This document shows positions 7,932 through 15,629 of a stretch of DNA of 64,000 bases, one piece after another. Numbering within the stretch: the stretch's first letter is position 1; each line of letters starts with the position of its first letter. The notes beneath the pieces are model-generated. The model had not been told where the DNA came from, made no database searches, and worked only from the letters and a program-made list of their open reading frames with translations. Position numbers and translations under genes: made by a program. This DNA is from Nocardioides flavus (ex Wang et al. 2016) (GTDB lineage Bacteria > Actinomycetota > Actinomycetes > Propionibacteriales > Nocardioidaceae). Where the stretch lies: the NCBI RefSeq assembly GCF_014653115.1, contig NZ_BNAD01000003.1, positions 186,001-250,000 of the forward strand, given 5' to 3'.

Positions 7932-9258
7932 ACGCCTGGGCGAGCTGGTCGGCGGTCAGCGACTCCGCGACCGCGATGGAGACCGGGTGGATGAGCTCGG
8001 AGGCCCGCGGACCCACCACGACTCCCCCGACGACGATCCCGGTGCCGGGGCGGCAGAACAGCTTCACGAAGCCGTCGCGCACCCCCTGCATCTTGGCGCG
8101 CGCGTTGCCGGCCAGCGGCAGGGTGACGACCTCGGCCTGGATCTCGCCGGCGTCGACGGCCTGCTGCGACCACCCGACCGTGGCGATCTCGGGTGAGGTG
8201 AAGACGTTGGAGGAGACCTTCTTGAGGTCGAGCGGCGCGACCGCGTCGCCGAGGAAGTGCCACATCGCGATGCGTCCCTGCATCGCGGCGACCGAGGCCA
8301 GCATCAGCACGCCCGTGCAGTCGCCCGCGGCGTAGACCCCGCGTGCCGAGGTGCGCGAGACCCGGTCGACGCGGATGAACCCACCGTCGTCGACGGCGAC
8401 GCCGGCCTCCTCGAGGCCCAGGTCCACGGTATTGGGGATCGAGCCGAGCGCGAGGATGCAGTGGCTCCCGGTGACCGTACGGCCGTCGGTGAGCGTCACC
8501 GTCACCTCGTCGCCCTCGCGGGTCACCGACTGCATGCGCGACTGGCCGAGCACGTGCATGCCGCGTCGGGTCAGCACGTCCTCCAGCACCGCGGAGGCGT
8601 CGGCGTCCTCGCCGGGCAGCACGCGGTCGCGGCTGCTGACCAGGGTGACGTCGATGCCCAGCGAGAGGTAGGCGCTGGCGAACTCGGCGCCGGTGACGCC
8701 GGAGCCGACGACGATCAGCTTGTCCGGCACCTCGGTCAGGTCGTAGACCTGCTCCCAGGTGAGGATGCGCTCCCCGTCGGGCTGGGCGCTGGGCAGCGTG
8801 CGCGGCGAGGCACCGGTCGCGACGATGATCGCGTCTGCCTGGAGCGTCTCCTCGCCGTCGGCGGTGGTCGCGACGACGGTGAGGTCCGGCCCGAGGCGGC
8901 CGCGGCCGGTGACGACCCGTACGCCGTCGCGGTCCAGGCGGGCCGCGATGTCGGACGACTGGTCGGCCGCGAGCTGCTTGACGCGGGCGTTGACCCGGGC
9001 CAGGTCGACCGCGATCGCCGTGGCCGCGTCGCCCTGGAGGTCGTGGAAGTTGACCCCGAGCTCCTGCGCGGCCGACATGTCGGCCATCAGCTCCGCGGTG
9101 GCGATGAGGGTCTTGCTCGGCACGCAGTCGGTGAGGACGGCCGAGCCGCCCACGCCGTCGGTGTCGACGACCGTGACGTCGGCGCCGAGCTGGGCGGCCA
9201 CGTGTGCCGCCTCGTAGCCGCCGGGGCCGCCGCCGATGATGACGATGCGGTCGGCCAT
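7867..9258 (-). CDS. lpdA: NAD(P)H-dependent flavoprotein, LpdA type (quinone reductase-like)
   Basis: A 463-residue member of the pyridine nucleotide-disulfide oxidoreductase family. The FAD-binding GGGPGGYEAA motif is near the start and a second dinucleotide motif GSGVTGAEFAS sits mid-protein. The redox-disulfide block reads GSAVLTDCVPSK: the first cysteine of the usual CxxxxC is missing. That is the hallmark of M. tuberculosis Rv3303c (LpdA), an NAD(P)H:quinone reductase without lipoamide activity. The C-terminal dimerisation domain ends in AEAARRLHHV, lacking the HPT-E catalytic pair of true lipoamide dehydrogenases. The ATG at 9258 shares a base with the stop of the upstream lpd gene (TGATG), so both are made together. 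Confidence 0.88.
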   Translation of the reverse strand: MADRIVIIGGGPGGYEAAHVAAQLGADVTVVDTDGVGGSAVLTDCVPSKTLIATAELMADMSAAQELGVNFHDLQGDAATAIAVDLARVNARVKQLAADQSSDIAARLDRDGVRVVTGRGRLGPDLTVVATTADGEETLQADAIIVATGASPRTLPSAQPDGERILTWEQVYDLTEVPDKLIVVGSGVTGAEFASAYLSLGIDVTLVSSRDRVLPGEDADASAVLEDVLTRRGMHVLGQSRMQSVTREGDEVTVTLTDGRTVTGSHCILALGSIPNTVDLGLEEAGVAVDDGGFIRVDRVSRTSARGVYAAGDCTGVLMLASVAAMQGRIAMWHFLGDAVAPLDLKKVSSNVFTSPEIATVGWSQQAVDAGEIQAEVVTLPLAGNARAKMQGVRDGFVKLFCRPGTGIVVGGVVVGPRASELIHPVSIAVAESLTADQLAQAFTVYPSMSGSVAEAARRLHHV

Positions 9259-10661
9259 CAGAGGTTGATCATGTGGCCGGCGATGCCGTGGACGGCCTCC
9301 TTGACGGCCTCGCCCAGCGTCGGGTGGGCGAAGACGTTGCGGGCGACCTCGTCGGCGGTGAGGTCCCACTTCTGGGCCAGCGTCACGACCGGCAGCAGCT
9401 CGGTGACGTCGGGGCCGATCATGTGGGTGCCGATGATCTCGTTGTGCTCGGCGTCGGCGACCACCTTGACGAACCCGAACGCCTCGCCGAGCCCCATGGC
9501 CTTGCCGTTGGCGGTGAAGGGGAACGTCGCGGTCTTGACGTCGTAGCCCTTCTCCTCGGCCTGGGCCTCGCTGTAGCCGAAGGACGCGATCTGCGGCATG
9601 CAGTAGGTCGCGCGGGGGACGAAGTCGTACTCGACGGGCATGGTCTCGGCGCCGTTGATGGTCTCGGCGGCGACGATGCCCATCGCCTCGGCGACGTGGG
9701 CGAGCATCAGCTTGCCGGTGCAGTCACCGATGGCGTACACGTTGTCCACGTTGGTGCGGCAGTAGTCGTCGATCTCGATCGCACCGCGCTCGGAGACCGT
9801 GACGCCGACGTTCTCGAGGCCGAACCCCTTGGTGCGCGGGGCGAAGCCGAAGGCGGCGAGGAACTTGTCGGCCTCGATGACCTGCTCGTCCCCTCCGGCG
9901 GCGGGAGCGACGGTGACCTTGACGCCGGAGCCGGTGTCCTCGACCTTCTTGACCGCGGTCGAGGTCATCACCTTCACGCCGAGCTTCTTGTAGTGCTTGA
10001 GCAGCTCCTTGGAGATGTCGGCGTCCTCGGTGGGGACCATCCGGTCGAGGAACTCAACGATCGTGACGTCGACCCCGAAGTTGGCCATCACGTAGGCGAA
10101 CTCGACGCCGATCGCACCCGATCCGCCGATGACGATCGAGCCGGGCAGCTCGTCGGTGAGGATCTGCTCCTCGTAGGTCACGACGTTGTCGCTGAGCTCG
10201 ACGCCCGGGACCAGGCGCACCGTCGCTCCGGTGGCGAGGATCAGGTTGTCGAAGGTGTAGGACGTCGAGCCGCCGTCCTTGTCCTTGACGTCGATCCCGG
10301 TCGCGCTGGTGAGGGTGCCCCAGCCGTCGATCTCGGTGATCTTGTTCTTCTTCATGAGGAAGTGGACGCCCTTGACGATGCCGGCGCTGACGTCGCGGCT
10401 GCGCTTGTGGGTCGGACCGAACGCCATGGTGGCGTCGCCCTCGATGCCGTACTTGGCCTTCTCGTGCTGGAGCGTGTGTGCCAGCTCGGCGTTCTTGAGC
10501 AGCGCCTTGGAGGGGATGCAGCCGACGTTGAGGCAGACACCTCCCCAGTACTTCTCCTCCACCACGGCCACCTTCTGGCCGAGCTGGGCTGCGCGGATCG
10601 CGGCGACGTAGCCACCGGGGCCGGCGCCGAGGACGAGGGTGTCGAAGTGGGTGTCGGTCAC
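9258..10661 (-). CDS. lpd: Dihydrolipoamide dehydrogenase (E3)
   Basis: A 467-residue flavoprotein that reoxidises dihydrolipoamide in the pyruvate and 2-oxoglutarate dehydrogenase complexes with NAD. It has an FAD motif [10 protein letters not shown], redox disulfide [16 protein letters not shown] motif [11 protein letters not shown], a second FAD motif [10 protein letters not shown] and the C-terminal active-site [13 protein letters not shown] with the His-Glu pair. Two in-frame GTG codons are possible; GTG 10661 is chosen because a TAGGGT -10 lies exactly seven bases upstream (leaderless mRNA), whereas GTG 10670 would sit inside that promoter element. The lpdA gene follows with a one-base overlap. 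Confidence 0.95.
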   Translation of the reverse strand: MTDTHFDTLVLGAGPGGYVAAIRAAQLGQKVAVVEEKYWGGVCLNVGCIPSKALLKNAELAHTLQHEKAKYGIEGDATMAFGPTHKRSRDVSAGIVKGVHFLMKKNKITEIDGWGTLTSATGIDVKDKDGGSTSYTFDNLILATGATVRLVPGVELSDNVVTYEEQILTDELPGSIVIGGSGAIGVEFAYVMANFGVDVTIVEFLDRMVPTEDADISKELLKHYKKLGVKVMTSTAVKKVEDTGSGVKVTVAPAAGGDEQVIEADKFLAAFGFAPRTKGFGLENVGVTVSERGAIEIDDYCRTNVDNVYAIGDCTGKLMLAHVAEAMGIVAAETINGAETMPVEYDFVPRATYCMPQIASFGYSEAQAEEKGYDVKTATFPFTANGKAMGLGEAFGFVKVVADAEHNEIIGTHMIGPDVTELLPVVTLAQKWDLTADEVARNVFAHPTLGEAVKEAVHGIAGHMINL

Positions 10662-10668
10662 GGCCCCC

Positions 10669-10674
10669 ACCCTA
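10669..10674 (-). promoter_or_regulatory. -10 hexamer of lpd
   Basis: TAGGGT on the minus strand, seven bases before GTG 10661; it decides between two in-frame GTGs. Confidence 0.65.
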
Positions 10675-10716
10675 GTTGTCGGCGCCGCCGCGCGGACACC
10701 CGAGGTGGCGGCTCGA

Positions 10717-10722
10717 TATCGT
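10717..10722 (+). promoter_or_regulatory. -10 hexamer of the GGCT-like gene
   Basis: TATCGT, seven bases before GTG 10730; it supports the short form of the protein. Confidence 0.55.
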
Positions 10723-10729
10723 GTGGCCC

Positions 10730-11182
10730 GTGACGCTGTACGCCGCCTACGGGACGAACCTCGATCCGGCCCGCATGGGCGAGCGCTGCCCCCACTCGAT
10801 CCTCCACTCCACCGGCTGGCTGAGTGGGTGGCGACTGACCTTCGGCGGCGAGGAGCACGGCTGGGACGGGGCGCTCTCGACGATCGTGCAGGACCCCTTC
10901 GAGCAGGTCTTCGTCGCCGTCTACGACGTCACCCCCGAGGACGAGCGGTCGCTCGACGGGTGGGAGGCCGCCGACACCGGCCTCTACCGCAAGACCAAGG
11001 TGCGGGTGCACACGATGGCCGGGGAGCTCGTCGTGTGGGCCTACGTGCTCGACGCGTACGAGGGAGGGCTGCCGTCGGCGTCCTACCTCGGCGTGCTGGC
11101 CGACGCCGCGGACGCGGCCGGCGCCCCGGAGGACTACGTCGCGGCGCTGCGTCGCCGCGCGTGCCGGTCCACCGGCCTCTGA
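10730..11182 (+). CDS. Gamma-glutamylcyclotransferase-like (AIG2/GGCT fold) protein
   Basis: A 150-residue cytoplasmic protein with the GGCT-like N-terminal loop [13 protein letters not shown], and later [18 protein letters not shown], which places the conserved acidic residue before the helix. Family members cleave gamma-glutamyl amines or peptides releasing 5-oxoproline, but many bacterial ones are uncharacterised. The start is GTG 10730: a TATCGT -10 lies seven bases upstream, implying a leaderless transcript divergent from lpd. The frame is open further upstream, but that part overlaps the lpd promoter. Confidence 0.78.
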   Translation: MTLYAAYGTNLDPARMGERCPHSILHSTGWLSGWRLTFGGEEHGWDGALSTIVQDPFEQVFVAVYDVTPEDERSLDGWEAADTGLYRKTKVRVHTMAGELVVWAYVLDAYEGGLPSASYLGVLADAADAAGAPEDYVAALRRRACRSTGL

Positions 11183-11203
11183 GCCGCGGGCGCACCGTCG
11201 GTC

Positions 11204-11209
11204 TAGAGT
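11204..11209 (+). promoter_or_regulatory. -10 hexamer of the purine nucleoside phosphorylase gene
   Basis: TAGAGT, six bases before GTG 11216; no ribosome site is present in the gap. Confidence 0.65.
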
Positions 11210-11215
11210 TCGCCC

Positions 11216-12028
11216 GTGACCCACGCAGCCGAAGCCCCCACCCCCTACGAGCTCGCCGGCTCCGCAGCCCAGCGGCTCGCCGAGCTGACCGGCGTCGAGC
11301 GCCACGACATCGCCCTCGTCCTCGGCTCGGGCTGGCTCCCGGCCGTCGACGCCCTCGGTGAGGCCACCGCTGAGATCGACACCACCGACCTGCCCGGCTT
11401 CAGCGCGGCCGCGGTCGCGGGGCACAGCGGCAAGATCCGCTCCGTCAAGAGCGGTGATCGCCACCTGCTGGTCTTCCTCTCCCGCACCCACTTCTACGAG
11501 GGCAAGGGCGTCGCGGCGGTCGTGCACCCGATCCGTACGGCGGCCGCGGCCGGCTGCTCGGCGATCGTGCTCACCAACGGGTGCGGCGGCCTGAAGGAGG
11601 GGTGGCAGCCCGGTCAGCCGGTGCTGATCTCCGACCACATCAACCTGACCGGCACCAGCCCGATCGTCGGCGCGAACTTCGTCGACCTCACCGACCTCTA
11701 CAGCCCGCGCCTGCGCGCGATGTGCCAGGAGGTCGACCCCTCCCTCGACGAGGGCGTCTACGTACAGTTCCCCGGCCCCCACTACGAGACGCCGGCGGAG
11801 GTCCGGATGGCCGGCATCCTCGGCGGGCACCTCGTGGGCATGAGCACCACGCTCGAGGCGATCGCCGCCCGCGAGGCCGGCATGGAGATCCTCGGCATCA
11901 GCCTGGTCACCAACCTCGCCGCGGGCCTGAGCGGCGAGCCGCTCGACCACGAGGAGGTCCTCGAGGCCGGCAAGGCGGCGGCCAGCCGGATGGGCGGCCT
12001 GCTCAGCCAGGTCGTCGAGCGGATCTGA
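11216..12028 (+). CDS. punA: Purine nucleoside phosphorylase
   Basis: A 270-residue trimeric-type PNP, phosphorolysing inosine, guanosine and deoxy forms to base and (deoxy)ribose 1-phosphate. Diagnostic blocks are LVLGSGW (phosphate loop), HSGKIRSV, TNGCGGL, ISDHINLTG, FPGPHYETPAEVRM, GMSTTLEA and SLVTNLAAG with the base-contacting asparagine. A TAGAGT -10 six bases before GTG 11216 makes the message leaderless. It lies 10 bases from the next gene, an epimerase, which is probably co-transcribed. It belongs functionally with add, deoA, cdd, deoC and the nucleoside transporter further along. Confidence 0.93.
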   Translation: MTHAAEAPTPYELAGSAAQRLAELTGVERHDIALVLGSGWLPAVDALGEATAEIDTTDLPGFSAAAVAGHSGKIRSVKSGDRHLLVFLSRTHFYEGKGVAAVVHPIRTAAAAGCSAIVLTNGCGGLKEGWQPGQPVLISDHINLTGTSPIVGANFVDLTDLYSPRLRAMCQEVDPSLDEGVYVQFPGPHYETPAEVRMAGILGGHLVGMSTTLEAIAAREAGMEILGISLVTNLAAGLSGEPLDHEEVLEAGKAAASRMGGLLSQVVERI

Positions 12029-12038
12029 GCAGGCCGCG

Positions 12039-12854
12039 ATGCGCGTCCTGGTCACCGGCGCCGCCGGAAGCCTCGGCCGGGTGGTCACCTTCGGCCTGGC
12101 CGACCTGGGCCACGAGGTCGTCTGCCTCGACATCGTGCCGGCCGTCGACGGCACGCCGTTCGTGTGGCACGAGGCCGACTGCGCCGACGCCGACGCCGTG
12201 GAGGCGGTCTTCGACGCGGAGCGGCTCGATGCCGTCGTGCACCTCGCCGGAGTCCCGGAGGAGCGGCCCCTGCCCGAGGAGCTCACCTCCCACGTCGTCA
12301 CCACCGCGGCGCTCCTGGACGCGATGGTCACCCACGACGTGCCTCGCCTGGTCTACGCCTCGTCCAACCACGCGGTCGGCCGCACGCCGCGCGCAGACGG
12401 CGAGCTCACCGAGCAGGCCCTCCCCCGGCCCGACACCTACTACGGCGTCGCCAAGGTCGCGGCCGAGGCCCTGATGCGCCTGTTCGCCGACCGGCACGGC
12501 ATCGACGCCGTCGCGTGCCGGATCGGCTCGTTCCTGGAGGAGCCGACCACCGTCCGCAACCTCTCGACGTGGCTCTCCCACGGCGACGGGGTGCGGATGG
12601 TCCAGGCGGCGCTCACCGCCCCCGCGCCCGGCTTCGCCGTCCTGCACGGCATCAGCGCCAACACCCGGGGCTGGTGGGACCTCGAGCCCGGGCGCCGCCT
12701 GGGCTACGAGCCGCAGGACGACGCGGAGGCGTACGCCGACCGCATCGAGCCCCGCCCCGAGGACGAGGCGGAGGCCGAGTTCGTCGGCGGCCCGTACGCC
12801 ACGGCCCAGTTCCACCGGCCCGCGCTGAGCGATGCCGTGCCCGGCGACCTCTGA
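12039..12854 (+). CDS. NAD(P)-dependent epimerase/dehydratase (uronate dehydrogenase-like)
   Basis: A 271-residue extended short-chain dehydrogenase. The Rossmann motif GAAGSLGR opens the protein, followed by an acidic cofactor-selecting residue in LDIVP. VHLAGVPEE is the adenine-site strand, SSNHAVG carries the catalytic serine, and YYGVAK is the YxxxK pair. The arrangement and the NH after SS resemble uronate dehydrogenases and related sugar oxidoreductases. No sugar nucleotide pathway genes are adjacent, so the substrate remains open. It is probably transcribed with the phosphorylase upstream. Confidence 0.75.
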   Translation: MRVLVTGAAGSLGRVVTFGLADLGHEVVCLDIVPAVDGTPFVWHEADCADADAVEAVFDAERLDAVVHLAGVPEERPLPEELTSHVVTTAALLDAMVTHDVPRLVYASSNHAVGRTPRADGELTEQALPRPDTYYGVAKVAAEALMRLFADRHGIDAVACRIGSFLEEPTTVRNLSTWLSHGDGVRMVQAALTAPAPGFAVLHGISANTRGWWDLEPGRRLGYEPQDDAEAYADRIEPRPEDEAEAEFVGGPYATAQFHRPALSDAVPGDL

Positions 12855-12896
12855 GGCGCCATGTCCACGATCGACGCCTGACGCGCGCCACCCGAG

Positions 12897-12949
12897 GGTG
12901 GCGGCACATCGCACTCCTGAGCACCCCTGGAGAGCAATCTGCCGCCACC
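12897..12949. repeat. Palindromic repeat, family A, copy 1 (53 bp)
   Basis: The outer 16 bases (12897-12912, GGTGGCGGCACATCGC) are nearly the reverse complement of the last 16 (12934-12949, GCAATCTGCCGCCACC), with 10 perfect outer pairs. A 21-base centre can itself form CTCC/GGAG pairs. A second unit of identical length lies 73 bases on. This is a REP-like non-coding element between convergent genes and might also terminate transcription. Confidence 0.7.
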
Positions 12950-12969
12950 CCCACCACAGCCGCCCGGAA

Positions 12970-13022
12970 GGTGGCGGCACGTCGCACGTACGCCACCCCG
13001 ACAGCCGCAATCTGCCGCCACC
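12970..13022. repeat. Palindromic repeat, family A, copy 2 (53 bp)
   Basis: It has the same architecture as copy 1: arms GGTGGCGGCACGTCGC (12970-12985) and GCAATCTGCCGCCACC (13007-13022) around a 21-base centre. The arms are almost identical to copy 1, but the centres differ, so only the ends are conserved. Twenty bases separate the two copies. Confidence 0.7.
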
Positions 13023-13065
13023 CCGGTCAGCAGCCCGATCACCATCCCTGCAGCGGCCGCGAGGA

Positions 13066-14385
13066 TCAAGTGGCTGCGATCCCGACCCGGCCCTCGCGGA
13101 ACGCGTCGACGAACAGGGCGTGGTCGTCGCGCACCCGTGCGGCGTAGTCGATGCCCCAGTCGCACAGCCACGCCACGAAGTCGTTGCGGCGCCCCTGCAG
13201 GGAGTCGGCAATGGCCTTCTCGACCTGGAAGTCGACGAGGTCCTGCTGGCTGTCCTCGTCGGAGGCGCAGTGGATCTTGGCGGTGGCCCGACCCAGCAGG
13301 TCGACCACCTCGCGCATGTCCTCGGGCTCGTTGATCTCGTCCCAGTCGAGGTCCACCTCGTAGGGCGAGACCTCGGAGACGACATAGCCCACGCCGCCGA
13401 TCACGGTGTGTCCGAGCAGCGGGTCGGTGTGCACCTGCAGCGCGCGCTGGCTCACCGACGTGCGGTGCCCCTCGTCCTCGAAGTAGGCGTCGACCTCGCT
13501 GGTGTCGACGAAGCGGCTCACGGCGGGGATGTTGGCCTGCTTCATGCTGAGCACGACATCGTTGTCGAGCGCCTGGCTGTAGCCCTCGACCAGCACGTTG
13601 TAGGCCGGGAGGCCGGCGCTGCCGATGCCGAAGCCGGACTTCCCGACGACGTCGCGCAGCTCGTAGAACAGGTCCCGGTCGAAGCGCTTGGACTGCGGGA
13701 TGGTGTCGAGGTAGGCGCGGAAGGCGGCGACCACCTCGGTGCGCTCCTCCCGCGACAGGCGCCGGGTGCTCGGGTCGTCGGCGAACTTGCGGATCCCCCG
13801 CTGCATCACGGTCAGGTCGTCGAGCAGGTCGGCGCGGCGCATCGCCCGCGCCTCCTCCAGGGCGATGAGCACCGGTCCGTACGCGGTGTCGAGGGTGATC
13901 TCGAAGTCGTCGTCGGAGTCGGAGGCCACGTAGTGGTTGACCTGCGCGAGGTAGGAGCGGGCGTAGCGGGCGATGAGCTTGCGGATCGCGTCCTCGGGCA
14001 GTGCCTTCTGCCAGGCGACCAGCGCGAGGCTCGCGGCGAAGCGCTGGAGGTCCCACGTGAAGCGACCGAGGTAGGCCTCGTCGAAGTCGTTGATGTCGAA
14101 GACCAGCCGGCCGTCGGAGTTGAGGTAGGTACCGAAGTTCTCGACGTGCAGGTCACCGTGGATCCAGATCTTCTCGGCGCCGTGGGCGGCCCACTCGTCG
14201 GCCTCCTTCGTCACGTCGTGGAAGAACAGGCACGCCGTGCCGCGGTAGAACGCGTGCGGGTCGCGCGCCATCTTGCGGTACTTCGCCCGGAACGCCGCCG
14301 GGTCGGCACGCATCAGGGGCGCGAACGCGTCGCGCAGCACCTCGACGATCACGTCGGTCCGGTCCGGTGTCCGCGCGGTGGCCAT
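13066..14385 (-). CDS. DUF2252 family protein (kinase-like fold)
   Basis: A 439-residue protein matching DUF2252: FYRGTACLFFHDV, then HGDLHVENFG and FDINDFDEA, which mimic the HxDxxxxN and DFD motifs of aminoglycoside phosphotransferase/protein-kinase-like enzymes, and later FGIGSAGLPAYNVLVEG and VHTDPLLG. The family is common in actinobacteria and its substrate is unknown. No signal or membrane segment is seen. A TAGAGT -10 lies six bases upstream of ATG 14385, so the transcript is leaderless and divergent from tpx. The 3' end faces the pair of family A palindromes. Confidence 0.85.
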   Translation of the reverse strand: MATARTPDRTDVIVEVLRDAFAPLMRADPAAFRAKYRKMARDPHAFYRGTACLFFHDVTKEADEWAAHGAEKIWIHGDLHVENFGTYLNSDGRLVFDINDFDEAYLGRFTWDLQRFAASLALVAWQKALPEDAIRKLIARYARSYLAQVNHYVASDSDDDFEITLDTAYGPVLIALEEARAMRRADLLDDLTVMQRGIRKFADDPSTRRLSREERTEVVAAFRAYLDTIPQSKRFDRDLFYELRDVVGKSGFGIGSAGLPAYNVLVEGYSQALDNDVVLSMKQANIPAVSRFVDTSEVDAYFEDEGHRTSVSQRALQVHTDPLLGHTVIGGVGYVVSEVSPYEVDLDWDEINEPEDMREVVDLLGRATAKIHCASDEDSQQDLVDFQVEKAIADSLQGRRNDFVAWLCDWGIDYAARVRDDHALFVDAFREGRVGIAAT

Positions 14386-14391
14386 GCGGGC

Positions 14392-14397
14392 ACTCTA
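14392..14397 (-). promoter_or_regulatory. -10 hexamer of the DUF2252 gene
   Basis: TAGAGT on the minus strand, six bases before ATG 14385. It lies 16 bases from the tpx -10, so the two divergent promoters are nearly back to back. Confidence 0.65.
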
Positions 14398-14413
14398 GGT
14401 CCCAGGGGCCCAG

Positions 14414-14419
14414 TAGGTT
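14414..14419 (+). promoter_or_regulatory. -10 hexamer of tpx
   Basis: TAGGTT, six bases before ATG 14426; it immediately abuts the alternative ATG 14420, which is therefore unlikely. Confidence 0.6.
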
Positions 14420-14425
14420 ATGGAC

Positions 14426-14923
14426 ATGGCAACCACACAACTCGGCCCCTCCACCGTCAGCACCGTGGGCGAGCTCCCCGCGGTCGGCTCGCAGGCTCCC
14501 GGCTTCGACCTCGTCGACTCGAAGTTCCAGGCCCTCACCGACGCCGACGTCTCCGGCAAGCGCGTCGTGCTCAACATCTTCCCGAGCATCGACACCGGCG
14601 TGTGCCAGGCCAGCGTCAAGAAGTTCAACGAGCTCGCCGCCGGCCTCGACAACACCGCGGTCGTCAACGTCTCGGTCGACCTGCCCTTGGCTCAGGCCCG
14701 CTTCTGCGGCGCCGAGGGCATCGACGACGTGCTCGTCGGCTCGGCTTTCCGCTCGTCTTTCGGCGACGACTACGGCATCGCGATGGCGGACGGCAACTGG
14801 CAGGGCATGCTGGCGCGCGCCGTCGTGGTCCTCGACACCGACCGCACCGTGCTGCACACCCAGCTCACCGAGGCCATCGGCACCGAGCCCGACTACGACG
14901 CCGCGGTCGCCGCGCTCGGCTGA
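14426..14923 (+). CDS. tpx: Thiol peroxidase (atypical 2-Cys peroxiredoxin)
   Basis: A 165-residue peroxiredoxin reducing peroxides with thioredoxin. The peroxidatic centre reads FPSIDTGVCQASVKKFNE and the resolving cysteine is in QARFCGAEGIDDV; the N-terminus VGELPAVGSQAPGFDLV is typical. Two ATGs are possible (14420, 14426). The second is chosen because the TAGGTT hexamer at 14414-14419 then stands six bases upstream, the leaderless spacing seen at many other genes here. It converges on the MOSC gene, with a shared GC-rich hairpin between them. Confidence 0.93.
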   Translation: MATTQLGPSTVSTVGELPAVGSQAPGFDLVDSKFQALTDADVSGKRVVLNIFPSIDTGVCQASVKKFNELAAGLDNTAVVNVSVDLPLAQARFCGAEGIDDVLVGSAFRSSFGDDYGIAMADGNWQGMLARAVVVLDTDRTVLHTQLTEAIGTEPDYDAAVAALG

Positions 14924-14947
14924 CCTCCACCGACCGTGCCGGCCGGT

Positions 14948-14987
14948 GCCTCGCGGCGCCGGCCGGTGCGCTTCACCGCCGCGAGGC
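14948..14987. terminator. Hairpin between convergent tpx and MOSC genes
   Basis: Arms GCCTCGCGGCG (14948-14958) and CGCCGCGAGGC (14977-14987) pair perfectly over 11 bases; a GGCCGG motif in the loop region repeats just upstream. There is no T-tract. The right arm includes the last codons of the MOSC gene. It could act as a bidirectional terminator. Confidence 0.45.
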
Positions 14988-15617
14988 GAGCCACGCGTGC
15001 TCGGCCTCGGGCAGCACCCCTGCGTCGAGGAAGACGTCTGCGAGGTCACGGTCGCCCATCGCGGCGCGGAAGAGCATCGGCACCGTCAGCCCGTGCCCGG
15101 GCCGGTGCACCACCTCGATCGGGTCGTCGCGCTCGATGACGCCGGCCTCACGCACCGCGAGGTAGGCGCCGGTCCGGCCGTGGTCGGCGAAGCGTCGCAC
15201 CCAGCGGGGCTCGGCCATGTGCAGGGCGAAGGTCGCGCACGGCACCCGCGGCCCGCAGACCTCGAGCAGCGTCAGGCCGACCCGCCACTGCTCCCCCACC
15301 TCGGCGGCGTCCACGTCGATGCCGCTGGTGGTGAGGTTCTCGCCGAACATCCCGTCGGGCAGGTCCCGGCCGAGCTCGCGGCCCCAGTGGTCGAGCTCCT
15401 CGCGCGCCACCGCGTACACCGCCTGCGTCTCGCCGCCGTGGTGCTTGCGGCTCACGATCGCGTCGCCCACGACGCCGCTGCCCAGGCCTCCGTGCTTGGG
15501 CCCGGGGTCACGGACCTCGATCCGTGCCACCGGACGCTTGCGGATGCCACTGGGGCGCTTCAGCCCCGGCACCGCCTCCGCGCCGCCGAGGTTGGTGGAG
15601 AGGACGGTCGCGATCAC
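14973..15617 (-). CDS. MOSC domain protein (YiiM-like)
   Basis: A 214-residue protein with the MOSC core: VVGDAIVSRKHHGGETQAVY, MFGENLTTSGID and VCGPRVPCATF with the conserved cysteine thought to carry sulfur. MOSC proteins handle molybdenum-cofactor sulfur or reduce N-hydroxylated compounds; the YiiM-like subgroup has the extra C-terminal helical region present here (LTVPMLFRAAMGDRDLA). The start is GTG 15617; the -10 TAGCGT lies six bases upstream and overlaps the TAG stop of the preceding regulator gene. Substrate unknown. Confidence 0.85.
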   Translation of the reverse strand: MIATVLSTNLGGAEAVPGLKRPSGIRKRPVARIEVRDPGPKHGGLGSGVVGDAIVSRKHHGGETQAVYAVAREELDHWGRELGRDLPDGMFGENLTTSGIDVDAAEVGEQWRVGLTLLEVCGPRVPCATFALHMAEPRWVRRFADHGRTGAYLAVREAGVIERDDPIEVVHRPGHGLTVPMLFRAAMGDRDLADVFLDAGVLPEAEHAWLASRR

Positions 15618-15623
15618 GCGGCA

Positions 15624-15629
15624 ACGCTA
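15624..15629 (-). promoter_or_regulatory. -10 hexamer of the MOSC gene, overlapping a stop codon
   Basis: TAGCGT on the minus strand, six bases before GTG 15617. Its first three bases are the TAG stop of the LAL regulator. Confidence 0.6.

Noticed and set aside
9060-9190. Missing first cysteine of the redox disulfide in LpdA suspected as a defect
   Set aside because: The cysteine is also absent in the M. tuberculosis LpdA (Rv3303c) family, which works as a quinone reductase, so it is a family feature.
8257-10733. Long plus-strand frames across lpdA and lpd
   Set aside because: They mirror codons of two well-identified flavoproteins and carry no motif or ribosome site.
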